NCBI GenBank assembly: GCA_046349915.1
Contig: JAXMBL010000004.1
Coordinates: 868,001-932,000 of the forward strand
Length of the DNA: 64,000 nt
Source: CAIXSC01 sp046349915
GTDB lineage: Bacteria; Planctomycetota; Planctomycetia; Pirellulales; Pirellulaceae
Direction: 5' to 3'
The stretch's first letter is position 1. The number at the start of each line of letters is the position of its first letter. The position numbers were made by a program, and so were the translations under genes. The notes beneath the pieces were generated by a model. The model was not told where the DNA came from, searched no databases, and worked only from the letters and a program-made list of their open reading frames with translations. This document shows positions 24,925-34,900 of this stretch, one piece after another.

Positions 24925-25931
24925 GACTCGGCTCGTGGTGTTTTGGTCTCAAGGGTCGTCCATTCGACGAAGCACGCTTTGTGCCCGTCGCCTTGGGGGC
25001 GGGCGTCGAGCGTGGGGATTTCGCGTTCACATCGTTCGATGCGATAGGGACAGCGTGGATGAAAGGCGCATCCCGACGGGGGATTAGCCATGTGAGGCGG
25101 TTGACCTTCGATCGCGCGGAGACGGTTGGTCTTGCCGCCATCCCAGCGAGGAATGGAATGCAGGAGTCCGCTGGTGTAGGGATGTTGAGGGGCCGCGAAC
25201 AGGGAAGCGGCCCGCGCTTCTTCAACCACGCGACCGCCGTACATCACCAACACTCGCTGGCAAATGTTCGCCACGACCCCGAGGTCATGGGTGATGAGCA
25301 GCACCGCCATGCCGTGTTCACGCTGGAGCTTCTTGAGCAGCTCCAGGATCTGGGCTTGGATGGTGACGTCGAGTGCGGTGGTCGGTTCGTCGGCGATCAA
25401 GATATCGGGACGGCAGGAGAGCGCCATGGCGATCATCACTCGCTGCCTCATCCCGCCGCTGAATTGATGAGGATAGTCGTCGATGCGTCGTTCGGCGCCA
25501 GGGATGCCGACTTGTTTGAGCATCTCGATGGCATGCTGACGAGCTTGGGCCAGGGAGTGGCCGAGATGCAGGCGAGTCATCTCGGTCAATTGATCGCCGA
25601 CCGTCAGGAATGGATTCAGGGCGGTCATGGGGTCTTGAAAGATCATCGCGATTCGTCGTCCGCGAATCTCCCGCATCCGTCGGGCGGACGCGTGCCGCAG
25701 ATCCTCGCCCGCATAGCGAATGGCGCCCGAGGCGATCACGCCCGCGGGCTGGGGCACGAGCCCCATGATCGCGAGACTGGTCACTGACTTGCCAGAACCC
25801 GACTCGCCGACGATCCCCAGCGTTTCTCCACGACCCAGGCGAAACGACAGTCCATCGACGGCTCGCACCGTTCCTTCGTCCGTGTGAAAGACCACTCGCA
25901 GGTCGTCAACTTCGAGCAACGCGTCGGACAT
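24921..25931 (-). CDS. oppD: Oligopeptide/dipeptide ABC transporter ATP-binding protein (OppD/DppD)
   Basis: 336 residues. Walker A GESGSGKSVTSLA, Q-loop AMIFQDPMTALNPF, signature FSGGMRQRVMIAMAL, Walker B ILIADEPTTALDVTIQAQI and the peptide-transporter C-terminal extension with Cys residues (GCAFHPRCPYRIERCEREIP). It pairs with OppF on the cytoplasmic face of the OppBC permease. It starts 15 bp after the oppC stop and overlaps oppF by 4 bp. Confidence 0.95.
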   Translation of the reverse strand: MSDALLEVDDLRVVFHTDEGTVRAVDGLSFRLGRGETLGIVGESGSGKSVTSLAIMGLVPQPAGVIASGAIRYAGEDLRHASARRMREIRGRRIAMIFQDPMTALNPFLTVGDQLTEMTRLHLGHSLAQARQHAIEMLKQVGIPGAERRIDDYPHQFSGGMRQRVMIAMALSCRPDILIADEPTTALDVTIQAQILELLKKLQREHGMAVLLITHDLGVVANICQRVLVMYGGRVVEEARAASLFAAPQHPYTSGLLHSIPRWDGGKTNRLRAIEGQPPHMANPPSGCAFHPRCPYRIERCEREIPTLDARPQGDGHKACFVEWTTLETKTPRAES

Positions 25932-25946
25932 GACAGGTCCTTGGGG

Positions 25947-27188
25947 TCAGCGGTTCTTCAGACGGGGGTCGAGCGCGTCGCGGAGGCCGTCGCCGAGGAA
26001 ATTGAGCGCGAACAAGGTGAGAGTGAGGGCGAGTCCGGGGAAGATGATCAACCAGGCAAACGTCTTCACGGGCGTAATGACTTGAATGCCTTCGTTAATC
26101 AGCAGTCCCAGCGAGACGTCAGGCGGGGAGACGCCCAACCCCAGGAACGACAGGAATGCCTCGAACAGCATCACCGCGGGGATCGTGAGGGTGAGATAGA
26201 CGATCACGACGCTCATCACATTGGGCACGATGTGGCGGAAAATGATCCGAGTGCGACTGGCGCCAATCGTGCGAGCCGCTTCGATGAACTGTTCGTTCTT
26301 GAGCGATAGCACCTGGCCTCGCACGACGCGTGCCATGGTGAGCCAGTAGATGGCGCCGATGACCAGATAGAAGATCACCATCTGGTCGATGTGGTATTCG
26401 TTGAGTGTCTTCTTGATGGAGGGTTCGCTGAGGATCGTCAGCAGAAAGATGACGACGAAGATGAAGGGAATCGAGTAAAGAATATCGACGATTCTCATCA
26501 TGACGTCGTCGACCCAGCCGCCCAGGTAACCCGACGTCGCTCCATACGAAACGCCAATCAGCAGCGACACGAGCGAGGCGACGACTCCCACCACCAAAGA
26601 GACTCGAGCTCCCCAGCAGATGCGAGCGAGGACATCGCGCCCCAAGCTGTCGCAGCCGCAGATCGAAGGAACGCACCAATCGCCGAAGATAGCGAGGCGC
26701 ATTTCGATCATCTTGCGAGTCAGGAATCCTGGGCGATGCCAGAGCGTGCGAAAGGGATCGGAGTCGGCCAGTTGCTCGCGCTTTTGTTCAAGCGCGGGCC
26801 GATCCGCGGCCGAGGCTTCGGCGAGTCGACTGTCTAATTCGGCGAGGTCTTGCTTCCATTGCGAAAAACCCAGGCGAACCGCCTGCATGTTCGGCGGTTC
26901 AAATTGCCGCTTCTTCAAGTTCTGCAAGACGGGCGACTGGAGCGGTAGGATCGGGGTGACGATGGTCAGCAAGGCCGCGCCGATCAGCAAGCGAAGCGAC
27001 CAGCGCGCCGTCAAGCTGCGACGGAGGCGGCGCGAGGCGTCTTGCCACAGCGAAACGCCTCGCAGTTGCCGCGATTCGGCCAATAGAACCTTAGGATCTA
27101 CGCCGCCTAATTCAGACGACGCTCGATGGGCGGCATCGGCGGCATCGACGGCGGAGTTGTCGAGCTTTTGGGGGGAAGGGCCGGTCAT
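25947..27188 (-). CDS. oppC: Oligopeptide ABC transporter permease (OppC/DppC)
   Basis: 413 residues, about 110 longer than a typical DppC. A 50-residue cytoplasmic tail leads into the first membrane segment (LRLLIGAALLTIVTPILPL). A hydrophilic, partly coiled-coil-like insertion follows (QWKQDLAELDSRLAEASAAD to PGFLTRKMIEMR) before CDSLGRDVLARICWGARVSL, the standard start of the permease core. The EAA loop appears as EAARTIGASRTRIIFRHIVPN. It forms the channel with OppB. The insertion lies on the outer side between helices 1 and 2 and may contact the binding protein. Confidence 0.92.
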   Translation of the reverse strand: MTGPSPQKLDNSAVDAADAAHRASSELGGVDPKVLLAESRQLRGVSLWQDASRRLRRSLTARWSLRLLIGAALLTIVTPILPLQSPVLQNLKKRQFEPPNMQAVRLGFSQWKQDLAELDSRLAEASAADRPALEQKREQLADSDPFRTLWHRPGFLTRKMIEMRLAIFGDWCVPSICGCDSLGRDVLARICWGARVSLVVGVVASLVSLLIGVSYGATSGYLGGWVDDVMMRIVDILYSIPFIFVVIFLLTILSEPSIKKTLNEYHIDQMVIFYLVIGAIYWLTMARVVRGQVLSLKNEQFIEAARTIGASRTRIIFRHIVPNVMSVVIVYLTLTIPAVMLFEAFLSFLGLGVSPPDVSLGLLINEGIQVITPVKTFAWLIIFPGLALTLTLFALNFLGDGLRDALDPRLKNR

Positions 27189-27194
27189 GGACGG

Positions 27195-28118
27195 TTACTC
27201 GAGTTTGACTCGCGGGTCGATCAGGGCGTAGGAAAAGTCGACCGCCAGATTCATGAATTGCAGGAGCACGCTGTAGACCAGCACCACTCCCATCGCGAGC
27301 GTGTAGTCGCGTTGCGTCGCCGCCTCGATGAAAAAGCTGCCCATCCCCGGCACGGCGAACATGCGCTCGACCACCAAAGATCCCGTAAGAATGCCGGCGA
27401 TCGCCGGTCCCAGATACGAGACGACGGGCAGGATCGCTCCACGCAGCGCGTGCTTGAGCACCACTCGGGGGCGAGTCAGTCCTTTGGCATAGGCGGTGCG
27501 GATGTAATCGAGACCGAGCACTTCCAGCATTCCGGTGCGAGCCAGTCGCGCGATGTAGCCCGCGAAAGGAGCGCCCAGGCAGAGAGGTGGAAGGATCAAT
27601 TGCTGGAGACTGCCCCAACCCGCTGCCGGAAAGATCTTGAAATAGAAGACGAAGACGATCACCGCCAAGCTGGCCAACACAAAGTTGGGGACCGCGATGC
27701 CGATGGTGGCGATCGCCATGAACGTATAGTCCCAGCCCGTGTGACGCTCGACCGCCGAGACAATGCCCGCCGTCAAGCCCAGCGTCAGGGCGAAGACGAG
27801 CGCCAGGATGCCAAGTGAGGCGGAGACAGGAAAGCCTTGAGCGATGACCTCGTTGACGGTGTAGTCTTCCAACTTGTAGCTGGGACCTAGATCGCCGCGG
27901 AGTGTGTAACTCAGATGCGAGGCGTATTGGCGATAGAGAGGCTGGTCGAGTTTGTAACGAGCTTCGATGTTGCGTTTGACCGCCGCGGGGAGATTCTTTT
28001 CGCTGGCGAACGGTCCCCCCGGCACGACTCGCATCAAGAAGAACGTCACGGTGTAGACGATCCACAGCGTCAGTGCGGCGAAGAACGCACGGCGGAGCAG
28101 GAAGACAAGGCCTCTCAT
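27195..28118 (-). CDS. oppB: Oligopeptide ABC transporter permease (OppB/DppB)
   Basis: 307 residues from ATG 28118, the standard DppB length. The N-terminus LLRRAFFAALTLWIVYTVTFFLMRVVPGGPF is diagnostic of OppB/DppB, and the EAA loop reads YIRTAYAKGLTRPRVVLKHALRGA. About six membrane helices. The ORF could be extended upstream to 28565 but would overlap oppA in another frame. It starts 2 bp after the oppA stop codon, so translation is coupled. Confidence 0.95.
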   Translation of the reverse strand: MRGLVFLLRRAFFAALTLWIVYTVTFFLMRVVPGGPFASEKNLPAAVKRNIEARYKLDQPLYRQYASHLSYTLRGDLGPSYKLEDYTVNEVIAQGFPVSASLGILALVFALTLGLTAGIVSAVERHTGWDYTFMAIATIGIAVPNFVLASLAVIVFVFYFKIFPAAGWGSLQQLILPPLCLGAPFAGYIARLARTGMLEVLGLDYIRTAYAKGLTRPRVVLKHALRGAILPVVSYLGPAIAGILTGSLVVERMFAVPGMGSFFIEAATQRDYTLAMGVVLVYSVLLQFMNLAVDFSYALIDPRVKLE

Positions 28119-28120
28119 GG

Positions 28121-30157
28121 TCAGTTTCCTGAACGCTCGTGATTTGACTCGGCGCTGGCCGAACCGTCGATGCTCAACAAGTGCAGCGGATGAACGTCCT
28201 GGGCATTCAGCGTGAACCCCTTCACTCGCGGGTGAACCAGATTGATCATCGTGTAGAAGTAAATGGGGATAATCGGTTGCTCGTCGAGCAAAATCTGTTC
28301 GGCGTCGTGGAACAACTGCATGCGTTTTTGGACATCTGTTTCGGCGCCCGCCGCCTCGATCAACTGGTCGTATTTCGCGTTGCCCCAGTTGGTGTTGTTG
28401 TGGGAGCCGCCGGTCAAGAACATGTCGAGAAACGTGTTGGGATCGGAATAGTCGGGGACCCAACCTGCTCGAGCAATATCGAAATCGGTCTTGGTGACGC
28501 TGTCGAGATAGACGCCCCACTCCAAGTTTCGCAGTTCGATGTCGATCCCCAGATTCGTCTTCCACTGTTGCTGGATTACTTCGGCGATGTCCCGGTGAGC
28601 GTCGTGGGTATTGAAGAGGACTTGCAGTCGTGGGAAGCCGCGACCACCGGGGAAGCCGGCCTCGGCGAGTAGCTTCCGCGCGGCGTCGACGTCATAGCCG
28701 GGCCCTTGGGGCGAGATGTACCCGTTTAAGCCGGGAGGCACCAAATGTCGAGCGGGTCGTTCGCCCGCTTTCGTGACATGGTCGCAGATCGCTTGCTTGT
28801 CCATCGCCATGTTCAGCGCGCGACGAACTCGCGGATCGTCGAGCGGCTTGCGAGCAGTGTTGAGGCGATAGAAGTAAACGATCAGCGCGGTGGAGCTGCG
28901 GAAATCGTCGCGTTTCTTGAGTTCCGGGAGGACGGCGCTCGGTGGTTTCGCCATCCAGTCGATCTGACCGTTGAGGAACATGTTGAGCGACGTCGTTTGG
29001 TATTTAACCGCCAAGGCATCGATGACGTTGAGTCGCACATTGGCGGCATCCCAGTAATGCGGGTTCTTCGCCAGTCGAATGCGATCCCGAATCCGCCGGA
29101 ACTGGAGAATGAACGGCCCATTGCTCACGATGTTGGCGGGCTTGGTCCAGGTAGGCGAGCCATGACGCTCGACGCATCCTCGGTGGACGGGGAAGTAAGG
29201 GTAGAAGGCGACCAGTTCGTTGAAAAATGGCGTGGGGTTGTTGAGTTCAACGACCAGCGTCCGATCGTCGACGACTCGTACGCCGCCAGCCGCTAAGAAG
29301 TCAATCAGCACTCGTCGGCAAGGCTCCACCTTCAGCCCTTGCACCGTCGCGTTCGGGGCGGGTTGTTCGGAGAACGCTCGCCGGGGACCTGGCTGACTCC
29401 AGTCGATCGGCGGTTCCGCCCCGGCTGTCGCCGAGCCTGCGTCTTTTCCAGGGGCTGCCGGGAGACGAGTTTCGATGATGTGAATCCATTTCCGCTGGGC
29501 CTCGTCGGCCGCTCGTTGTTTGGCTTCTGGAGAAGCATCATCGGCGAGCGGTTCGACGGGCGGCTTGATGGTTTCGACGAGCACTCCGTGGATCATCGTG
29601 CCGCGGGGAAAAGCCTGGAGCGGGTCGGGGCGGTCGTCGAGTTCTACTTCGACTCGGTCTCCCGACTCGAGGTCGCCGCGGTTGTACGCTTTCGCGCCGC
29701 GGACGTAGTAGAGCTGGTAAGCGTATTCGGCGGCCGTTTCGGGATGTAGAATTCTCCGCCAGGACCAGGCGAAATCGTGAGCGGTGACGGGGGCGCCGTT
29801 CGACCACTGTGCTTCGGGGCGAATCCGGAAGGTGTAGGTTTTGCCGTCGGCTGAGACCTCGGGCAGTTCCGCGCAGCCCGCCGCGGCCACCATCGACACG
29901 ATTCCCTCGTCGTTGGGCGTGGCGTTGGGGGCGGGCATCAATCGCAGCAGTCCCTCGAACAGTGCATTGATGATGCGATTTTCGGGTTGACCGGTCGCTT
30001 TGGCGGGGTCGACCGTCTTGACTTCGTCGTCGTTATTGAAGGTGAAGTCAGCCGGTGGCACCGTGCTGAACGACACGGCCCAAAGCATGGCCCCGGCCAG
30101 AAAGACCGGGAGGACGTAGATGAAAATCTCACGCATGCGCTGCATCATGCGAGTCAT
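28121..30157 (-). CDS. oppA: Oligopeptide ABC transporter substrate-binding protein (OppA/DppA family)
   Basis: 678 residues from ATG 30157. A hydrophobic N-terminal segment (REIFIYVLPVFLAGAMLWAVSF) lacks a lipobox Cys, so the protein is probably held as a membrane-anchored protein rather than a lipoprotein. SBP family 5 features follow: EVKTVDPAKATGQPENRIINALFEGLL, VTAHDFAWSWRRIL, NGPFILQFRRIRDRIRLAKNPHYWD and ALNMAMDKQAICDHVTKAG. It is longer than the usual 530 residues because of insertions near residues 170-260 that are rich in Pro, Ala and Glu. First gene of the operon. Confidence 0.92.
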   Translation of the reverse strand: MTRMMQRMREIFIYVLPVFLAGAMLWAVSFSTVPPADFTFNNDDEVKTVDPAKATGQPENRIINALFEGLLRLMPAPNATPNDEGIVSMVAAAGCAELPEVSADGKTYTFRIRPEAQWSNGAPVTAHDFAWSWRRILHPETAAEYAYQLYYVRGAKAYNRGDLESGDRVEVELDDRPDPLQAFPRGTMIHGVLVETIKPPVEPLADDASPEAKQRAADEAQRKWIHIIETRLPAAPGKDAGSATAGAEPPIDWSQPGPRRAFSEQPAPNATVQGLKVEPCRRVLIDFLAAGGVRVVDDRTLVVELNNPTPFFNELVAFYPYFPVHRGCVERHGSPTWTKPANIVSNGPFILQFRRIRDRIRLAKNPHYWDAANVRLNVIDALAVKYQTTSLNMFLNGQIDWMAKPPSAVLPELKKRDDFRSSTALIVYFYRLNTARKPLDDPRVRRALNMAMDKQAICDHVTKAGERPARHLVPPGLNGYISPQGPGYDVDAARKLLAEAGFPGGRGFPRLQVLFNTHDAHRDIAEVIQQQWKTNLGIDIELRNLEWGVYLDSVTKTDFDIARAGWVPDYSDPNTFLDMFLTGGSHNNTNWGNAKYDQLIEAAGAETDVQKRMQLFHDAEQILLDEQPIIPIYFYTMINLVHPRVKGFTLNAQDVHPLHLLSIDGSASAESNHERSGN

Positions 30158-30541
30158 CGTAGTTTCTGGCGTGAGTGACTGAAAGTGCCCCAAGCGGGCG
30201 TCGCCACTTGGGCAGGAGATTAAAAAGTACCGGAAATTACTATTTTTTTCGCAAAAGAGTGGGGCGAACGCTATTCCCAAACTCGCGCCCCCGATTACAA
30301 TCATGGGCGTTCAAGGATGACTTCGTCGACTCATGTTCGGAACCACCTGCGTTCGCGGGGGATGTCGACGAGTGAAAATGGAATTTGGCTTATCGCCCTT
30401 GTCCCAAACACGTCGACCACGAGCCGCGTTGTTCCGCCGGTCCGTTGTCGGATTGCGTACCGACCCTGTCGGCGCCGTCCGACGCGTGCGGGTTCAGGGG
30501 GAATTCGCGTCGCGTTAACGTCGCGCACCGACGAGGTTTCC
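30158..30541. other. Divergent intergenic region between oppA and the ArsR-type gene
   Basis: 384 bp with an A/T-rich stretch near 30218-30256 (including TTTTTTT), which is the likely control region of the opp operon. Reading frames are open across it on the plus strand and join the ArsR frame, but they lack homology. No repeat or terminator seen. Confidence 0.4.
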
Positions 30542-31012
30542 ATGGTTACCGCAGTACTGGACCAGGCAACGACTGCCAAGCTGATGTTGGTTAATCCCCA
30601 GCGGTCGGAGCCGAAGGAGATGCCCCAGGTGCAATCGCTGCCGACCGGCGCCACCAGCGAATTGGTGCAGTTGTTCAAGCTTCTATCCGATGAAACTCGC
30701 CTGCAAATCCTGCATTTTCTGATGCAGGTGCGGGAACTCAACGTCGGCACTTTGTGCGACTTGCTCGGTCAAAGTCAGCCGGCGGTCAGCCACCACCTCG
30801 CATTGCTGCGGGTCGCTCAGTTGATCGAAATGCGCCGCCAGGGGAAGCACAACTTCTATCACTTGCAGCCCGATCAGTTTGCGAAGTACCGCGAGGTGCT
30901 CCAGAGCTTCTGGCCTGCGAGCTTGATTCCGGCCGAGGCGCCGCACGTCTCGCCCGCGACCGATCGCTTGCCGCCCGCTCCGCCGGCGGTTGATATAGGC
31001 GGGTCGCCGTAG
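30542..31012 (+). CDS. ArsR-family winged-helix transcription regulator
   Basis: 156 residues from ATG 30542 (GACGAGG upstream). The winged-helix core is ELVQLFKLLSDETRLQILHFLMQ, LCDLLGQSQPAVSHHLALLRVAQLIEMRRQGKHNFYHL. The metal-binding ELCVCDL motif of arsenic/cadmium sensors is ELNVGTLCDL here, with the first Cys missing, so it is probably not a thiol-metal sensor. The Pro-rich tail of 35 residues is unusual. Targets unknown; the divergent opp operon is the obvious first candidate. Confidence 0.85.
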   Translation: MVTAVLDQATTAKLMLVNPQRSEPKEMPQVQSLPTGATSELVQLFKLLSDETRLQILHFLMQVRELNVGTLCDLLGQSQPAVSHHLALLRVAQLIEMRRQGKHNFYHLQPDQFAKYREVLQSFWPASLIPAEAPHVSPATDRLPPAPPAVDIGGSP

Positions 31013-31157
31013 CCGTCGAGTCAACTCGATGCGTCGACCGTCGGTAATTCCCCGAGGCTTGGCAAAAATCGTCGACAAGCCTCCAGGGGAGCGCCTTGTC
31101 ATCAAGACGGGCGAAGCGGTAATCTGCCTCGGCAGCTAGTTTCCAGCCGAGGGGATC

Positions 31158-31658
31158 ATGTCTGGGTTCGAACACGTTCGTCATCGACCGCCCACCACGC
31201 TCGACCAGCCTCGCGAGCTGGTCGTCGCTTGCGCCCCGTTCCGAAGCAACGTGAACCTGTCGCGGATCGTGCGGACCGCGGGCTGTTGCGGTATCGAACG
31301 AGTCATCGCGTGCGGGCGCCCCAAGCTCGACCCCGAGATCGCTCGCGATGGGGCTCACGTCGTCAAACTCGAGACTCATCGCACTTTACCACCCGTTCTC
31401 AAGACTCTGAAGTCCCAGGGGTATCGGCTGGTCGGACTGGAACAAACCACCGGCTCGTCCAGCATCTACGATTTCCGCTTCGAACGGAAAACGGTGCTAG
31501 TCGTAGGGAACGAACGGTTGGGCCTTGAAGAAGAGGTCCTCGCTCTGCTGGACCACGCGGTCGAGATTCCAGTCTACGGTATGCCCTACAGCTACAACGT
31601 GGCCTCCGCCACCGACATGGCGTTATACGAGTTCTGCCGCCAATTCCCCCGCGGCTAG
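31158..31658 (+). CDS. SpoU/TrmH-family RNA 2'-O-methyltransferase
   Basis: 166 residues, close to the minimal SPOUT catalytic domain. The conserved SpoU motifs are NVNLSRIVRTAGCCGIERV (motif 1, with Asn and Arg), LVVGNERLGLEEEVL (motif 2) and IPVYGMPYSYNVASATDMALYEF (motif 3), which form the SAM-binding trefoil knot. It methylates a ribose in tRNA or rRNA; the specific target cannot be read from the sequence. No N-terminal RNA-binding extension. The stop codon runs directly into a family B repeat. Confidence 0.88.
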   Translation: MSGFEHVRHRPPTTLDQPRELVVACAPFRSNVNLSRIVRTAGCCGIERVIACGRPKLDPEIARDGAHVVKLETHRTLPPVLKTLKSQGYRLVGLEQTTGSSSIYDFRFERKTVLVVGNERLGLEEEVLALLDHAVEIPVYGMPYSYNVASATDMALYEFCRQFPRG

Positions 31659-31820
31659 TAGCCATCTCGAAGTAGCCATCTCGCTAAAGTAGCCATCTCG
31701 CTTCGCGAGATGATCAGCCGCACCACGTACCAACATAATGGCCACGGAAGAACACGGAACGGCACGGAAGTTGGCGTGGATTGTGGGGAAGTAGCCATCT
31801 CGCTTCGCGAGATGAACAGC
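31659..31820. repeat. Dispersed repeat family B, two full units plus partial ones
   Basis: Palindromes CATCTCGCTTCGCGAGATG at 31694-31712 and 31796-31814, each preceded by GTAGC and followed by AACAGCCGCAC or ATCAGCCGCACC. Two truncated half-units (GTAGCCATCTCG) start at the TrmH stop codon. Same family as 11318-11378. Confidence 0.9.
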
Positions 31821-31875
31821 CGCACTGGGAGCCAGCGCCGTCATCAATATTGGTCGCGGAAGAACGCGGAACGGA

Positions 31876-31956
31876 CGGAATTCTTGCGAAATCCGCTACA
31901 GGAGAGGGACGGAATTCTTGCGAATTCCGCTACCTGGGAGAGCGGAATTCCGCTCT
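31876..31956. repeat. Dispersed repeat family C, two units
   Basis: GGAATTCTTGCGAAATCCGC and GGAATTCTTGCGAATTCCGC with GCTAC linkers, reverse complement of the units at 23749-23847. A third reduced palindrome GCGGAATTCCGC follows. They lie between the TrmH gene and the 3' end of the PSD gene. Confidence 0.85.
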
Positions 31957-31982
31957 CCACTCCTTCAATTCTGCGGAAATGG

Positions 31983-34900
31983 CTAGCGGTTGAACAGGAA
32001 TGCGGGATTGTTGATCAATGCCCAGGCCAAGTCCTGCACGCCCAGTAGTCGTCGGTTCTTGATCAACTCGGCCGACCGCTGTACCGCGGCTTGCATCTCG
32101 CTGTAACGCGAGTCGCGTGACCGGAAATAGTTGGCCAACACTGCTCGCTGTTCCGGCGTCCGCTTATCACCACTCACCGCCAACGCGGCCGCGATGTCGC
32201 CCGGCAATTGCCCACCATCAAAGGGTTGAGGCGAATTGGTGACGGACAGTCGGAAGCGACCGAGAAGGTGTTTTCCATCCGGGAATTGCTGGCTGAGAGT
32301 GAACGTCAAAATCGAGCCGCCCGACGAGCCGACTGCGGTTGCGGTCTCAAAAATCGCCGTGTGCGTCTTGTTGAACTGGGGCGATACGGCCCAGCCCGTC
32401 CCGTCGTTTCCATCCACGGCGTTGTTTGCCGGGAAGCCCTCCTGAGCGAAACTCGCGACGCCGTTCTTCAGACCTACCGCTTCCATTTTGGACGGATCGC
32501 TCTTCGCCCCAATCGATGCACGCAACTCGTTGACCACAAAGTTGCCGTTCATCGCGCGGCCTGGCCCTCCCGCGGGGAGCGACGCATCGGCCATCGCCTC
32601 CAGGCGAACGCCAGTAATGCCGACCAAATCGGTCGAGGCCACAACGGTATAGACATCCTTTCCTTCGGCGCCCGAGACCAGTAGCGACCGGTCTTCCTTC
32701 TTCGTGAACGTCGCACCGACCTGCGATTTGGAGTCGGTCACGTCCAACTCGACCCACTGAGTCGGTTTACCGGCGGTCTTTTCCCACTCCGCTTGGCGAG
32801 CATCAAGTTGCTTGGAATAGTCGGCCAAGTCGGCCACTAGTTTCTCATGATCCGAGCCCGCATTCCGTAGTGCGTCGAGCCCAAGCTCCAATTCGGCTTG
32901 TGTAGGTCGGCGAGCGAGGAACGCCAGGAACACCTCTTCAATCAGCAAGCGATCATCGGGCTGTTCGGCCGCCAACCTGGTGAGTCGGTTGCCTGGGTCC
33001 GCAATGGCGTCGGCGACAGTGGGGCCGTTGATCAGTTTCATCACGGGACCCAGCACCATGCCGCTCGATCGTTCGCATTCGCAAGCGCTCTCGCGAACGG
33101 GGCGACCAAAGTCTTCCAAGAAGGGCACCGACACGCCGGCGTCCGGCAACTCGGCCGCTCGGAAGCCTGAAGGAGCTCCCGGCACTCGCGGCGTGGAGCC
33201 CGTCACCGCATGAATGGCGTCGAACAGCACTTCCGCCGGCAACCGACGAGGGATCGACCGCGAATAGTTCAACTCGTCGTCGACATTCCAGCGATTGGAC
33301 TTAACCGAATGCTGATAGGCTCGCGAACGGCAAATGGTGCGCAACACATGTCGCATGTCGAACCCACTGGCGATGAAGTCGCGAGTGAGGGCGTCGAGCA
33401 ACTCGGGGTTCGTCGGAGGATTTCCCGCTCGAATATCGTCGATCGGTTCGATGATTCCGCGGCCGAACAGATAACCCCACAAGCGATTCACATAACTCTT
33501 CGCAAAGTACTGATTGTCCTTCGACGTCAACCAGTGGGAGAGCTGTTCTCGTCGTGAACCTTGGTTGGCCACGAGATCGCTTTGGTAAGGAAATGCCGGT
33601 GGAGTGAACTGACCTGTGCGGTCATGTTTCACCTCGCCGCTGCCCGAGTCGTAGATGACTTCGACCAGTGGGGCCGCCCCTTCAACCGCCGATCCTCCGA
33701 TCTTCTGTCCCGCGAAATTCGGATCTTCCTTGCGGGCGATTTGAGCGAAATAGGCCGACAGTTGGTAATACTGATCCTGAGTCCAACGCTCGAACGGATG
33801 GTCATGGCACTTGTTGCAGTTGAACCGAATCGCAAGGAACAAGTGCGTCGTATTCTCCATCAGATCGGTGGGCTGCCGTAGCGTCTTGTAGTAGGCGGCT
33901 GGTGGATTTTCCACATTCGAGCCGCTCGCCGTAATAATCTCGCTGGCAAAGCGATCGTACGGCATGTTGGACGCGACCGCCCCCTTGATCCAGTTCCGCA
34001 AGGCGACTGAACCTTCTTCGCCAAGGAACTTGCGGTTAACCTGCAGCAAGTCGGCCCATTTGTTCGTCCAATGTTCCACGAACTCGGGGCTGCCGATCAA
34101 CCGATCGATCAGTTCGTCTCGCTTCACGCGGGTGTCGCGAGTGTCGGCCAGAAACGCTCGAGTCACCGCGACGGATGGCGGCAAGCCGGTCAAATCCAGC
34201 GTCACTCGCCGCAAGAATTCCTCGTCCGAGCACAGGTCGCTGGGTGCAACTTTCACCCGCTGCAATTTCTTGTAGACCAGTTCATCCACGAAGTTGTTGA
34301 CAGGCGGCTGTCGCCATTCAAAGCCACTGCGGTCGCCCATCACGATAATCGTCGTTGCGGTATAAGCGCCTTCATAGCGAACGAGCACCGGTGCTTCACC
34401 GCGGCGCAGCATCTTCAGCACGCCCGACGAATTGGCTTCCAAAACCTCAATGTCGCCGCTCTCGATGAACGCCTCGCGAGTCACATCGCGTTTGGCGCCG
34501 TCGGAGTAGGTGGCGAGCACCACCATTTGCTGCTTCATTTCCGCTCGCGGCACGATCGGGTCCTTGGGCAGCACTTCGATGCTGGTCACTCTTGGCACTG
34601 TCAGGTCCTGCTTCACTCCCGACGCGATCCATTGCCGGAGCAATTCGTAGTACGGATCGCCTACTTGGGTGCGCACGCCTCCTACGTGCGGAATGCTGCC
34701 GGTCGCCTTCAAAAGCATCAAGCTTTGGTCGGGTGCGGCGCGATTGAAGCGGCGAGCGTTAATGTCGTCGGTCAGTGCCCGGTGGTCGTAGATCGGATCG
34801 TAGCCGCGCAGCGACAACTTAAACCCGCCTTTGCCATCCTTAGCACCGTGGCAAGTTCCCTGGTTGCAGCCCATCTTCGAAAGAGCCGGTTGGATGTCAC

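Noticed and set aside
28119..28565. Upstream extension of oppB
   Set aside because: It would overlap the oppA coding sequence in another frame; OppB homology starts at 28118.
30317..30541. N-terminal extension of the ArsR-type regulator
   Set aside because: The extension has no homology; the ATG at 30542 has a GACGAGG ribosome binding site.
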